DNA of 64,000 nt from Mytilus californianus (GCF_021869535.1 NW_026262668.1:70205558-70269557), one strand, 5' to 3'; positions 46,101-57,400 are shown, counted from the stretch's first letter. Numbers and translations: made by a program. Notes: generated by a model not told the origin, from the sequence alone.

Positions 46101-46912
46101 TGTTTTAGACGATTTGTGGCTGTTCTGTTTAGGTTTTATACTCTGGGGCGTTAAATATATTTGACTTCCCCAACTTTTGGTCCACGATTGTACATGATCT
46201 GTTTAAGATTATTCGAGAATCCCGTGTTTTCAACATGGAAAAAGTTATCAAAGTTTATATATTATATGTTTTGTTTTTCCGTTTGTTTTGCTTTTTGTTT
46301 TGTTTTTAACCGAAAATGTTATACACACGGTATAAAAAGATACCAAATTTAGCATCATAAGTAACAATACTGACAATTAAATTTAATTTTTGAAACTCTG
46401 AAAGTTTAGCTAATTTATAACAATGTAGTTGCATCTTAGGCCATTAACGGTACGCGGAATCATATAGTTGCTTAATTACTACTGAATCGGTGAAACATTT
46501 TTTTTCAATTTCTTGCGTTTGTTCTGTATAAACGGAAATATTGAATGCTGTTATTTGGAACAGTATTGTTAAAAAATGTGAAATTGTAAATTGTACTAAT
46601 TTAAACCAGCGTGAAAATCTATCGAAATCAATAACCGTATCACTTTAAGCGATTTTAGGTTCGTCCTAACATTTTTGCCAAAAAAGTTAAGTTTTTCTGA
46701 GTACGGACAAACATGTGTGTGGACCTAGAAAAGTTTTAGGAATGCCAGGACTTCGATATATAAAAGTCAATGCATTTTAGAATATTAAAACATTTTTTGA
46801 ATCTTAGATTCTTATTTTTAATGAGCATTCTAAGCATATGATTCAAATTCTCAGAATCTGCAAATTTTCAACAACTTATATTTTCGCCACACTAGTCTAT
46901 CCTGTGGCCAAC
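37185..46912. repeat. tandem array: eight copies of a 1216-bp unit
   Basis: Units start with TTTTATGTACAAAACATT at 37185, 38401, 39618, 40834, 42050, 43266, 44482 and 45698. Each ends GTCTATCCTGTGGCCAAC(A); the last ends at 46912. Lengths are 1216 except unit 2 (1217, one extra T) and unit 8 (final A absent at the junction). Units differ at only a few positions each. No unit has an open frame of note: the longest, 63 codons, begins at TTG rather than ATG, is Phe/Cys-rich because of T-rich DNA, and has no domain. No sequence similar to the unit was seen elsewhere in the window. Confidence 0.97.
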
Positions 46913-47827
46913 TGTCAAATTTTAAAGATTTGTCTCTGTGTGAATAATTCGACGCGTTTTTCAACAAATGATCGGTCATGATTTCTATGGGAACCAGCTA
47001 TGCACCTCTGGATTTTATATATAATACCTGGCTATTAAATCTATGATATGATATACAATGTATATTAAAAAAAAAATATTTGACTTCATGTTAGCAGTGA
47101 GATCAATTTAGACAGAACATGCAGAATTGCAATTTGATACATTTTAAGGAAGATTATCTATAAATCTTATTGTGATAATGTTTCAAATTTTTATGTGTGC
47201 TCATTGAAAAATAAGGTGATGCAGTATGTTTGCAAATGAGACAACTATCCACCAAATTCCAAATGAGGTGGATGTAAACATCTATAGACCATTATACAGC
47301 CTTCGTCAATGAGAAAAAACATTATGTCTTGAGTTGCTGGACCAACACTTTCTAGAATTCATACACTTTATAATAAGTCTCAAACAAGTGAACTTATAAA
47401 TTAATATATTATGTCTTATAATATCTTTGCATTTGTAATTGATCACTGATCAATCATCTTAAGGGCATACGATACAGTTTTGATCCCACTGTGAATTTTT
47501 GACGAACTGAGTTTGCATACAAGCTATTGTTCACCTAGTTAATTCAGATATGTAATAAAAAGTATACCTTCATGTGCCACTTTAAGAGATAAATAGGGTC
47601 GAAATTTTAGACATTTACTGGAAAATTGGCACAAATCTTCATACATAATCAAGCCTTTTAAAATATCCCAGTTTGATGTCGTGAAAAATAAGTTTACCTT
47701 AGCAACGATTACCTCCCCTGTATCTGTATCGGGGTTCATGGAAAGTCTTCCAATCTAGCAGTGCGGTGCGAATTGGGCACATTACCTATTAGCATTAAAT
47801 GTTATCAACTTATGTATAATAAATACT
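46913..47827. other. no recognisable gene; one dispersed repeat trace
   Basis: 47205-47320 contains GCAAATGAGACAACTATCCA, then AACATCTATAGACCATTATA and CAGCCTTCGTCAATGAG, a diverged relative of the repeat at 52665-52770. The minus-strand frame at 47739-47539 has no domain. Confidence 0.5.
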
Positions 47828-48796
47828 ATGTGCGTCTCAGTGATATTGGTGAACGGTCTGGTGGTCCACATGAAATTCTCAAGGCTGCTTTTGAAGTGGA
47901 CAAAACTCTCACAAATAGAGAAAATTCATTCATGGTCTAATAAATTATGTGAATTATTAAAATATATTGGAATACCCTTAAACAAGCATTGTAATAGTAA
48001 TTTCAAACAGAAACTAGAAGATTTCTACAAAAATAAAATTATATTTGAACTATCTAAGATAAAAGATGGAAACTGTGGTAAACTTTTATTTTTTTAGTAA
48101 AATTTATACTAAATTTAAACAACAAGAATATTTGAACTTTAATGTTCCTAAATATCTTAGAAAAAAACTCACTAAATTAAGAATAAGTGCACACTCATTA
48201 GCAATAGAAACTGGTAGGTATGCAAGACCAATAATACCCTCTAATGAGAGATTTGGTAAATTTTGCACAGGAAAATTTGAAAATGAGATACATTTCTTGA
48301 TTGAATGTCCTCAATATAACAAAATTAGATCTAAATATAAGATCCGTGATAGTAACTCAAATAATTTGGATGAAAATTTACAAAATGTTAAATCCTATGT
48401 CTGAAAAAGAACTAAAATCTATTTGTATGTATATTGAAGAAGCTCTTAATTTGAGAGACCACCATACTGTTTCATCAGATAATAATCCTTTATAGAAGTT
48501 TGTGCATATACACATATATCTTATATAGGTGATTGTGTGTTTTAAGTAAAATTATGAAAAATTAGAATAATCGTGATGTATATATGTGTATTGTATTAAT
48601 ATGAGTTTAGAATGTACATGGTAATCAAAGAATATACTTAGAATGTTATGATACCCATAGAATTTACTCAGTTATGACTTGCTGTTACATGCATCTATAT
48701 TTCATGTATATGTTGCTTTAATATTATTATTGTCTGTATTCGGATCACGCCTCTATTGTGCTCTTTCCAATAAATATTGAATTGAATTGAATTGAA
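47828..48796 (+). mobile_element. LINE 3' fragment (ORF2 C-terminus plus 3' UTR)
   Basis: Three successive frames (47828-48097, 48066-48404, 48301-48495) encode a Lys/Leu-rich connector, then ISAHSLAIETGRYARP, then a zinc-knuckle-like FCTGKFENEIHFLIECPQYN. This arrangement matches the C-terminus of the minus-strand LINE at 17980-18708 (LRIETGRF, CDSCKDILEDEAHVILSCP). Two frameshifts make it a pseudogene. The 3' end reads AATAAATATTGAATTGAATT and continues as (TTGAA)n, like the other LINE. A hairpin (CAGAGACATATAATATACAC and its near-complement at 48825-48849) follows the tail. No target-site duplication was found. Confidence 0.8.
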
Positions 48797-50940
48797 CAGA
48801 GACATATAATATACACAGAGATTGGCAACTATGTGTATATATGTCTCTGAATTGTATTTCGTATTACCCGTGGCTAGTTTTACCCAGTATTACCCGGTAA
48901 AACCCAGTTAGAACTTCAAATATTGTAATATTCTTATTCTTGTCCAAATTTTTGACTTAGCAATTTTAAAAAAGTTAGCCTGGGATCCTTGCATTCTGAC
49001 GCGAAACAGAGGGTGGGCCAAGATGACAGGCGAAGAGCCAAACACGTGATAGGCTTAGTCCGACGTATAACAAACTAGCTAGATCTAATTAGAAAAATTG
49101 GCGCCAACTGCACTTTCACTTTCGATTTTGATGAACGCAAGGAAGCTGCACGTGGTATTTTTGTAGGAGAAATAACTTATCACACTCCAATACTCATAAA
49201 ACTCAGGTTTTTGCCAACCCTGCTCAGTAAAAGCCATGGCTTATTATTTTATGACCCGAAGACAAAGGTACAAAAGTATTACTAGTATAGCTGCGGAACC
49301 GTAACTCGAATGTTCCTTATTTTATTTTTTGATTTGTGTGGATCACAAGGACATAGGAGCTACGATTCCACAGCTATAACTAATATACAAGTTAACGGTC
49401 TTTATTTCTTTAAAATCGGAAAAGTATATGAATTGAACGGCTGAATTGGTGTTCAACCTATAAGTATAAAAGATAGACAATCCTGTCTTTAAATTACATA
49501 TGTTTGTCTTTGTGGAACTGGCCAGTTATTTAAATGTTGGTACTAGGTAACAGTTTTCTCTTTTACTCTTAATTAATTAATAAGGACTAGGTAACAGTTT
49601 TCTCTTTTACTCTTAATTAATTAATAAGGACCTGTTTTTAAAGTCAACTCCAAAAATTTCAGCTGAAAGATATTTTTTAGAATATATAATTGTTTTTATA
49701 AATTACCACAACATATGATTTGAATTAAGAGATCATGGTGATTGCAAGCATTTAAAATTCTGAAGTCTATCTTTGGTGGATTGTATTTTATTATATCAGA
49801 TGAAAGACAACTCTGACCTTTTGTCACGTGACCAATGTCTTGCCTTAGAAGCCATTAAATCGTTTGCCGTTCAACTGATATTAATTCATATGATGAGACG
49901 TACTGTCATATTTATGTTTTGGGTCATGAGTCAAGACACAGGTACAAGGCGAGAATTTTTTAATATATGTATATATACTGAATACAGTGTATTCAGTATA
50001 CATACATACATACATGACACATAATAAAAAAATCTCTTCTTGTACCAGCTGGGGGTCAAGAGGTCATCAAGCTAAACTAGTCAAAGTAGAATCTTTTTCC
50101 TATGATAAATATCTTGTTTTTTTTGGTTAAATGTTTAAATTAAAAGTTCAAAACATTGATGGATTTATGAAGTTTTCAAAATAGTATTTTATAGATGTAT
50201 TTTGCATTTTTGATGTAAACCGATTTCACAGAGGTAATATGATAAAATAACAGTGGGTAGAAATTTATATGTCAATGGGTCATAAATCTTCATCTTCTGT
50301 TGTAATGTCTGTAAAAATTGTATACTAATTTGTTTTGTCTAGTACCGGTAAACATCATTGATATTAATATGAATGATCCTATGTGACTTACATCTTTTAA
50401 AATAAGATGTCATAGATTGTATTTCTGATAACTGGGAAAATATATCAGTTGTTTATGATTTTCCTATGAAATATATGAATATGAAGGGATTTTAGCAAAC
50501 AACAATATATGAATGGGGTTGGTTTTTAAACCCCAGCCGGACCTCTGTCCCAAATTTGTATGTTGAGACCCCCATGTTTTTTATCGTTTCGTTCTTCAAG
50601 TTTATCAATTTAATATCCAATTATGTCAGTTGTTGATTCAATATTGAAAATTTGAGATAAACAATCCCTAGCCTCACCATTTTATTAGAAACATATCTGG
50701 CTGCAAAATATGGGATCACCCATTTTTGATTACCTAAAATTTGGACCTGTGAGTTGCTAATGTTACTTTGTATGACTACACAACAGAATTGTTGTACTTT
50801 TAAGAACCAGAATATTTCAGGGAGCCTGAATTTGATAAATGGAAATGAAATGACCAGTTGCAAGAACATTGGTTAATTAGCACATGAACAACATCTACAG
50901 ATTATTCTGTAAGTTTGTATTCTTACTTATATTTTTACAG
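48797..50940. other. putative intron sequence, no recognised exon
   Basis: It contains a 42-bp tandem duplication (49545-49629) and a palindromic TATATACTGAATACAGTGTA near 49975. I found no splice-bounded open frame in phase with the lectin exon. The acceptor TATTTTTACAG ends at 50940. Confidence 0.5.
49545..49629. repeat. 42-bp tandem duplication
   Basis: GGTAACAGTTTTCTCTTTTA followed by CTCTTAATTAATTAATAAGGACTA occurs twice, identical. Confidence 0.9.
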
Positions 50941-51237
50941 TTTACTACAACTTTGATGGAGATGAAGGAACCAGTGCATCATTGAGTTGTAATGGAGAAG
51001 CAGTATTAGTGTCTTATTACACTGACTATGTATACCCATTAAATCCATACATTGTTATAGATGAAGTAAAATACACATTAGAGTCCTTTAATGATTGTCT
51101 ACATAATTATACATATGGTGTAAAGAACAAATGTGACAATGAAACAACTTGTAATTTTCAAATATCCAATGAGTTAGTTGGGAGTTCCTGTGGCACTAGA
51201 GGAAGTGCATCGTTAACTATACGCTACCACTGTGTCC
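50941..51237 (+). CDS. exon 2: SUEL/galactose-binding lectin-like domain
   Basis: Acceptor TTTTTACAG and donor CC|GTAAGT bound a 297-bp exon, phase 1 at both ends. It encodes SASLSCNGEAVLVSYYTDYV, VDEVKYTLES-like beta strands, then a Cys-rich half with NKCDNETTCNFQISN, SSCGTRGSASLTIRYHC. The spacing C-x-V/F-x3-SN...C-G-T...L-x-V/I-x-Y-x-C is that of SUEL-type (rhamnose/galactose-binding) lectin domains, which typically have eight Cys and a YGR and DPC motif. Here six Cys are seen; TYG and SSC stand in place of those motifs, so sugar binding may differ. It is the first module of an extracellular protein (residues about 21-120 if exon 1 is correct). Confidence 0.8.
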
Positions 51238-51409
51238 GTAAGTTCAACACACTTTTTATTACTTGATTTAAAGACTTTCATTGCAGAAGTTAAACTCATA
51301 ATAACATCATATAATTCAAATTAATATGTTTGAAGAACCTCATTATTGACTTATGTTTTGTTTTTGTATGTTGTGCATAAGCATTAATATTTCTATATAT
51401 TTTATACAG

Positions 51410-51589
51410 GAGACGGGGCCTGGACAACATGGAATTCCTGGGGTGTTTGTTCTAGAAATTGTGGAGGTGGCTATAGAACTCGGACACGGACTTGTACTAA
51501 TCCTTCACCAAATGAGTTCAGTAAAAATCTAGTTTGTATGCATGGTAATGTGAATCAGATAGAAAGATGTAACTTTGGAACTTGCTCAT
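51410..51589 (+). CDS. exon 3: thrombospondin type-1 repeat 1
   Basis: The 180-bp exon has acceptor TTTATACAG, donor CAT|GTAAAT and phase 1 at both ends. It reads GAWTTWNSWGVCSRNCGGGY, RTRTRTCTNP, and ends with ERCNFGTCS. The W-x2-W-x2-W ladder, CSRNCGGG, the alternating Arg (RTRTRTC) and six Cys are the hallmarks of a TSP1 repeat. TSP1 repeats are extracellular and commonly O-fucosylated or C-mannosylated at such W and S/T positions; whether that applies here is inference. The exon is too short to be noticed as a long open frame. Confidence 0.9.
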
Positions 51590-52227
51590 GTAAATATATA
51601 TATTAGTACTACATACATCACTTTCTTGGGTGGATTTTTTTTAAATATATGTACAACACAAGATTATAAAAACAAATTAACATGATTGTTGTGATCATAG
51701 AAAATACACTCTCTTTCTATAGGATGGATTGTGGATAATATTATAATGTAGAAACATAACGGCCAACTTTTTAGAGATTGACAAGAAATTCTGGCAAAAT
51801 TTGTTAGAGTTAGTACAGCATTAAGAAAAAGATCTGATACTGAATCAAGAGACACAAATCAAATTTTGATATTTAAATATCATTTTTTGAAGATTCTAAG
51901 AACCCAAAAGGATTACAGTACAAAGAAAGTAAGGTATCTGAACCTAATTGAAAATATGTTGCAGAATATTTAGAAATGTTAGACACTACCATGACTACCA
52001 AAATCTATCATTGCCTATGTATATATATTTAGAGTTATTGATATCAAAAACTAACAATAAGCTTTTATCATGTTTATTTTTTCCGACATTTGAAGAGGAA
52101 ACTTTGTACCTACATTCTGCAGGTCATTTCAGTGATGCTGAGGTAAATTATGATAGGGATTCCTTTAAAAATATATTCAGAATTTTTTCTTGTAAGCAGG
52201 AAGAGAATCATATCTTTTATATTTCAG

Positions 52228-52545
52228 ATTCTAGTCATCTTTATAAAAGTAGTTATTTTAATCCAACTTGTTATAATCACAATACCAATGGAAGTCTAAC
52301 TGTTACCTCTGCTTCGTGGCATAATGGTTGTGGGTGTGTATGGCACAATGTAGCTGAAACATTTCAGACCCCATGTAATAATTACTATACATGTTCTGTT
52401 CCTGTTGGACCTAATAATTTACCTAATTGTAATGACAAATGCTATCAAACACACAGTTCAACAAATGAATATAATGAGGTTAGATATTATGTAACTTATC
52501 ACCAAGAAGTTTGTGATACTTTGGACTATACATATACATGTAAAA
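52228..52545 (+). CDS. exon 4: Cys-rich extracellular domain, possibly second lectin-like module
   Basis: The 318-bp exon has acceptor TATATTTCAG, donor AAAA|GTAAGT, and phase 1 at both ends. About 106 residues hold ten Cys: NPTCYNHN, SASWHNGCGCVWHN, TPCNNYYTCSVPVG, NCNDKCYQT, VTYHQEVCD and YTYTCK. The arrangement LTVTSASWH...C.V....C....YVTYHQEVC loosely recalls a SUEL lectin core, but the Cys pattern differs, so I leave the family open. It sits between two TSP1 exons, so it is an extracellular module of the same protein. Confidence 0.75.
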
Positions 52546-52664
52546 GTAAGTATCTTACATATCATAACATCATTAGATGTTTTAACTTTATAATTACCAG
52601 GTAACATGAAACACACAACATACACACATCTGACAGCTTTTTCTCTGTTTTTTTTTTTACATTA

Positions 52665-52770
52665 TAAAAAAAATAAGATTTGGTATAAATGCCAATGAGA
52701 CAACTCTCCACCAGAGACCAAATGACATAGATTTTATAAGAACTATAGGTCACCATATGGCCTTCATTAG
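52665..52770 (+). repeat. dispersed repeat in intron 4
   Basis: AATGAGACAACTCTCCACCA is followed by GAGACCAAATGACATAGATT and GGCCTTCATTAG. Diverged relatives are at 14110-14215 and 47205-47320. It is non-coding. Confidence 0.65.
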
Positions 52771-52984
52771 TATTGTTTCTAGAGACAGTAATCAGGGATT
52801 TGTCTAAACTCTTTTTTTCTTATCTTCTTAGAATGATAAATAGCTAAAATATGAAGCTGGGTATGAAATTTTACTAGACAATTTTGAAATAAATACCAGT
52901 AATTCTAGATTTCAAATTTGATCTTGGAACATAAATTTGAATAACTTAAAATTTTGTTGCCCTCCACAATGTTGTAGGTTGTTA

Positions 52985-54090
52985 TATTGAAATACATTCC
53001 GGCAGTCTGGTCTTGTAAGCACTCTCATGCATACATATCTTGACAATCTTTTATGAACTTTATACCTGCACTGTCTCAGATAAGCTTAAAAATTTGTACT
53101 GATCAACTATTTGTAAAGGAGATACGGTATGTCCCTTGGGAATATAGATTACCGGTATGTTGAAAATTACATTGTAAGTTCTCTACATTCCTTGTAGGAT
53201 TTTCATATAATTTAAAGCCAAGGTTTATATGCAACAATGTCTGATTCAAAAATCAGCACTGATCAAGTATTTTTAGCTCATGCAATGCAAGTTTTATCTA
53301 TTATCTTGAAACCGCTCTTGATAGAGAAAATCTGACAGCAGGAATGTTAAAAAATTTGAGATCTACCTACTGTCCCTTTAAATCAAAACTGTCAGATGTC
53401 TTCTTATAGGAATAATTGCCCTTAAATGAAAATGTTAAACCTTTTTTGTGGCAAAACTATTGAAGATGGAGAGAAACTTTAAACAGATAAAAAGATCTAG
53501 AATACTAGATTAACAAAAAATAGATTTTAGCCGTGACTTATATTCTAGTCTACAATGTTGGAGAGTGCCCATTGTTGAAAATGCTCATAGACCTAGGTGA
53601 GCAACACAGGCTCCTCTGAGCCTCTAGTTAAACATGGGAAAGGAATTATGTGCATAAGAAATATAAATTCTATGGAAAATTGCATTATTAGTGCTCTAAA
53701 GCCTACTTTTCTTGTCAGACTCTTATTGGCATTTATATCAAAGGTTTATATCAGTTATGCATTGTATGAGTTTGAAAATTGATGCTTATCAACTATTTCT
53801 ACAGGAATTATGTCCATTTGAAATTTAATTTATATTAAAATTGCATTGTAAGCATTCTCATGCCTACATTTTTGGTCATATTTTTATGAAATTTATAGCA
53901 AAGGTTTATTTCAGCAAGGTCTGATAGAAGTTCATAATCTGCACCCATCAACTATATTTGTGGGTGTTATGCCCTTAAGAAATAGAAATTGTATCCTGTG
54001 CATACATAATTTGTAGAATAGTTATGAAAATGTTTGAAAGAACCTCTAAAAAATTGTATTGGAGTTATTGGCCGTTACCATCAGTGGGGG
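52985..54090. repeat. degenerate ~165-bp repeats in intron 4
   Basis: At least four diverged units share TTGTAAGCACTCTCATGCAT-like starts, then GGTTTATATCA/GCAACA, and ATCAACTATTT(G/C)TA with GATTATGTCC-like ends, near 53010, 53175, 53690 and 53850. Between them is GAGCAACACAGGCTCCTCTG. The units are old and no coding frame is shared. Confidence 0.6.
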
Positions 54091-54312
54091 ACATTGGCAC
54101 ACTGTTCCTTTAGGTTCAACATTTTATTTTATCAGAATTTGTTTGAAATTTAATAATTTTAGAAACATAATGTTCATGGGAGTAAAAAATAGTTCTGGAT
54201 AAATATTCAGTATACCTTAAAATAATGTGCCTTTCTCACAACCATGTGGTGAACGTTTTTAGTTAGAATATTCCCATATACCATACTACTGTACAGTTGA
54301 CAACTTTTGTAG

Positions 54313-54519
54313 TTCCTCAATGGTCTCAGTGGACTGAGTGGTCCGACTGTTCTCAAACATGTGATAGAGGATCTCAGAATAGAACACGTTATTGTGAACC
54401 GGACACAGAATCAGACACAAATGATGGCTATATAAACAGATGTGGACAGAAATATGATGAAACACACATACTAGAGACCAGGGAATGTTTACTAATAGGG
54501 AATCATCCATATTGTACTT
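54313..54519 (+). CDS. exon 5: thrombospondin type-1 repeat 2
   Basis: The 207-bp exon has acceptor CTTTTGTAG, donor ACTT|GTAAGT, phase 1 at both ends. It encodes PQWSQWTEWSDCSQTCDRGS, RTRYCEPDTE, a loop with NRCGQKYDE, and ends ETRECLLIGNHPYCT. It is a canonical TSP1 repeat with the W-x2-W-x2-W, WSxCSxTC and RxRxC elements. An earlier AG at 54296 would give the wrong phase; 54312 is chosen because it preserves phase 1 and starts just before the conserved Trp ladder. Confidence 0.9.
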
Positions 54520-55049
54520 GTAAGTACATGAATGAGCTCATTTATTCCATTCTGCATGTAACCCCTATACTTAGAAGTTATAATGTGTTGCTTATTAATT
54601 AAAACCTTCAATTGCACTAACAAAAAATATTATTCTTTCCAACAGAAACCTGGCAGTCATGTTTTTCTTTTGAATTGTCCCGTTTTTTCCAGATGAATTT
54701 TCACAAGCTTTTAATAAAAGTTGTAAGTAGCTGTCAGAATCCAAATTGGACAAATAATTACTCCTTGATTTAGGTCAAGTAGAAAATACCTCATTCTTAT
54801 CTGAGTTGAATCCTAAAAAACTTGTTTTACAGTTCGCATTTTTTTATACAAATAAAAAAATGTTTTTGTCATACAATATTGTGGCCCTTCATTTCATTTA
54901 TAACACATTTTGATAGATTTGAATAATAAGCATTTCATTGGTACATATACTGGGCACAGCCGTGTAGTTAAAAGAAGTGAAATTGCTGTTGCTCTGTAAA
55001 ATTAATGGCTAAAAAAAGTTTTTATGTTACTTTTTAAATTATTTCATAG

Positions 55050-55121
55050 ACTGTGAAGACAGAACATTTATTTATGGTGATGAAGTGGCATTAAGAACTG
55101 CAGAAAATGACACAGATGAAG
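55050..55121 (+). CDS. exon 6: short linker exon
   Basis: The 72-bp exon lies between acceptor ATTTCATAG and donor AAG|GTATAG, phase 1 at both ends. It encodes CEDRTFIYGDEVALRTAEND, then TDEG. It joins TSP1 repeat 2 to the beta-rich region that starts in exon 7. The exon is supported by matching phase on both sides and by an open frame, but it is short. A transposon fragment begins only about 11 bases after its donor. Confidence 0.65.
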
Positions 55122-55132
55122 GTATAGTATAA

Positions 55133-55290
55133 AATTGAGAATGTAAATGAGAGACAACTAGACCAAGGAGCAAAAAAACAGCCCAAGGGCACAAATGGGT
55201 CTTCAACACAGAGAGAAAATCCCGCACCCAGAGGCGGAGGCGGGATTCAGCTGGCCCCTAAACAATAATGTATACTAGTTCAGCGAAAAT
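55133..55290 (-). mobile_element. RT element subfamily B 3' end in intron 6
   Basis: Matches 7129-7300 in the same orientation: AAAATTGAGAATGTAAATGA, GGGTCTTCAACACAGAGAGA, CCCGCACCCAGAGGCGGAGG. It starts about 11 bases downstream of the exon 6 donor. Confidence 0.7.
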
Positions 55291-56255
55291 GGATGTCAAA
55301 CTAAACTATGAAACATATAAATGAACCACTAGTCAGTTGAATTTCCATTTAAACATTTGTTAAATAGTATTCCTGAAAAGAAAAACAGCTTGCTGCTGAA
55401 TAATTTATCATCCAGTTTGTGACGCCAGCTGAGCAGGTTTAGTTTCAACACCTGAATTTTTTTAAAAACAAATCTTCTTTAATCAAATTAAGTTCAAGTG
55501 TCAGACCACCAATTCACTCCCTCCAATTTAGAACTTATGTAAAAGTAGCCCTAAATTAGTGCTTTTGATGTCATTGTTTACTTACACTTACTAAAAAATT
55601 TGCAGAAATTAAACTTTTGATGAAAGAGAAATATATTTAGACCATTTTGAGTCAAAATTTACTTGTCTATGAGTTTGAATTAAAAATTGAGGCTTAATGC
55701 GCTCCATAGTTAACTAATTTAACATTTCCAGAAATCCAGGGGTTATTTTTAGTAGTACTTGGCTTCCGAAAGGCAGTTCTTTCTTACAAGACGTTAAACA
55801 TGAGTTGAAAATTGGCATGTAGAAAGGTGATATATGTACAATTCAGGATATACCTGGTTTCTATAAGTTAAACTTAAGGTAAAATATTAAGAAAGCTGTG
55901 AAAATTGCAAATTTGGTTGAATAGATAAGGATTTTGAATTAGTGGTCTGACATCTTTAAAGCTAAAAGCGGTGAAACAAAAAAATCAGAAAACAATTGAT
56001 TTTTTTGTCTTAACTGATCATTTGAAATGCAATTGGCAAAAAGTCACATATTGCAAAATTTTCTACTCTAAATTTTATTAACTGATAGTAAATGTAAAAA
56101 TGTATAACTACCATGACCATAAGAAATTCCTGTAGAAGTCCCTGATGAATTAACAAAATAGATAGTTCCAGAACAAACTGATTGAATGCCTTTGAAGACT
56201 ATTTATTATCCAATTTATAATCATTTTCATACAATTAAAAACCAATTGTTCAGAG
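55291..56255. other. intron sequence
   Basis: No exon in matching phase and no recognised repeat was found. Confidence 0.4.
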
Positions 56256-57400
56256 AACAATTGAAGGTCTTTCCACCAACTGATATGGAAAATATTAAAA
56301 TTCGGTTTGAAATGTCACTTCCAGTGCCAAATAATAGCTTATAGTAAGCTGATTTTAAAAATATATGGTTTATTTACACTTTTGTTTGAAATAAAGGAAG
56401 ATAATTTGTTACTTTCGGTTTGAAAAATGTCACTTTCAGTATTATCTGATAGTTTACTTGACACTGATTCCAAAAATATATGATTCTATATACTCACATT
56501 AAATAAGTACAAAAAATAGCTACTTCCGGTTTACACAAGGTCATTTTCGGTTGGCTTTTTCAAGGACATATGGCTAGCGACCTAACAAAAAAGTCCTATA
56601 GCTTTATCATGTATTCAGTTAAAGAAAAGTTCAAAATCTAGAACATCAAAATTACATATGACCTTGACCTCAATTTCAAGGTCATAAACCTAGGACCTCT
56701 AATCAAAAGACCCGAGATCTTTATTATATATGGTTAATGAGCTATATCACCATTCGAATAATTTCAAATATAGAGCGGAGAAAACTGCCATTTAATGTCA
56801 ACGTACCCTTTCAACCAAAATTTATGTGTTACGACATGTCGCAACTAACAATTTAGCAAAATATGTTGTTGATATCTTATAAGATTTTTGAAAAGAAGTG
56901 AAAATAAGCCAAAATCCAAATTTAGAACATGACCTTGACCTAATTTTCTTTTTATTGGACCAAAGACCTAAAATCAAAAGACCCTAGGTCTCTATCACTT
57001 ATGGTTTTCCAGTTAAAATTACGTTTAACTTATTTTAAATACAAAAGGGGAAATAACTCTCATATGGAGGCTCAGGATCTCTTCGGTCAAAATTATTCTT
57101 ATGATCCTGAGGATATAACGAGCAAATTGGTGAAATAATTTTGTCCTAATCTTTTACAGTTGCGAAGGAGATGCGCACACAAGAAAAACAGTGTTTGGGG
57201 AGATAACTCTTACAATAAAAAGTGTTCGGTTAAACAGGGTCAGTTTCAAAGTTGCAATAACTGTTCGATATCATATGCAAAAAATCTAAGCGACATCTTA
57301 CGAAACCACCAAACACCGGCGGAAGAAGAAAAAAATAATAATAATCAGAACAAAATCAATAGGTCTTTCCACAGAAAAGTGGAAAGACCTAATTTTTGTT
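56256..57400. mobile_element. ~1.15-kb non-autonomous element with AGGTCTTTCCAC ends
   Basis: The left edge has GAAGGTCTTTCCACCAACTG and the right edge ends GTGGAAAGACCT, the inverse. The right end also forms a perfect hairpin, AGGTCTTTCCAC/GTGGAAAGACCT, with a 6-base loop at 57361-57390. The interior holds repeated 'ACTTCCGGTTT...TCATTTTCGGTT' and 'GACCTTGACCT' motifs. The open frame 57160-57420 lies inside the element and is probably not a gene. I recall this end sequence as common in bivalves. Confidence 0.65.

Noticed and set aside
37648-46352. Eight copies of a 63-codon open frame, one per tandem unit
   Set aside because: It starts with TTG, not ATG, is rich in Phe and Cys because the DNA is T-rich, has no domain, and is conserved only because the whole unit is.
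37185-46912. CRISPR-like or gene-cluster interpretation of the array
   Set aside because: The units are 1.2 kb, contiguous and without spacers or genes, in a eukaryotic genome.
51948-52227. Upstream extension of the exon 4 frame to 51948
   Set aside because: A good acceptor at 52227 gives phase 1 as in the other exons. The upstream part is low in Cys and looks like intron sequence.
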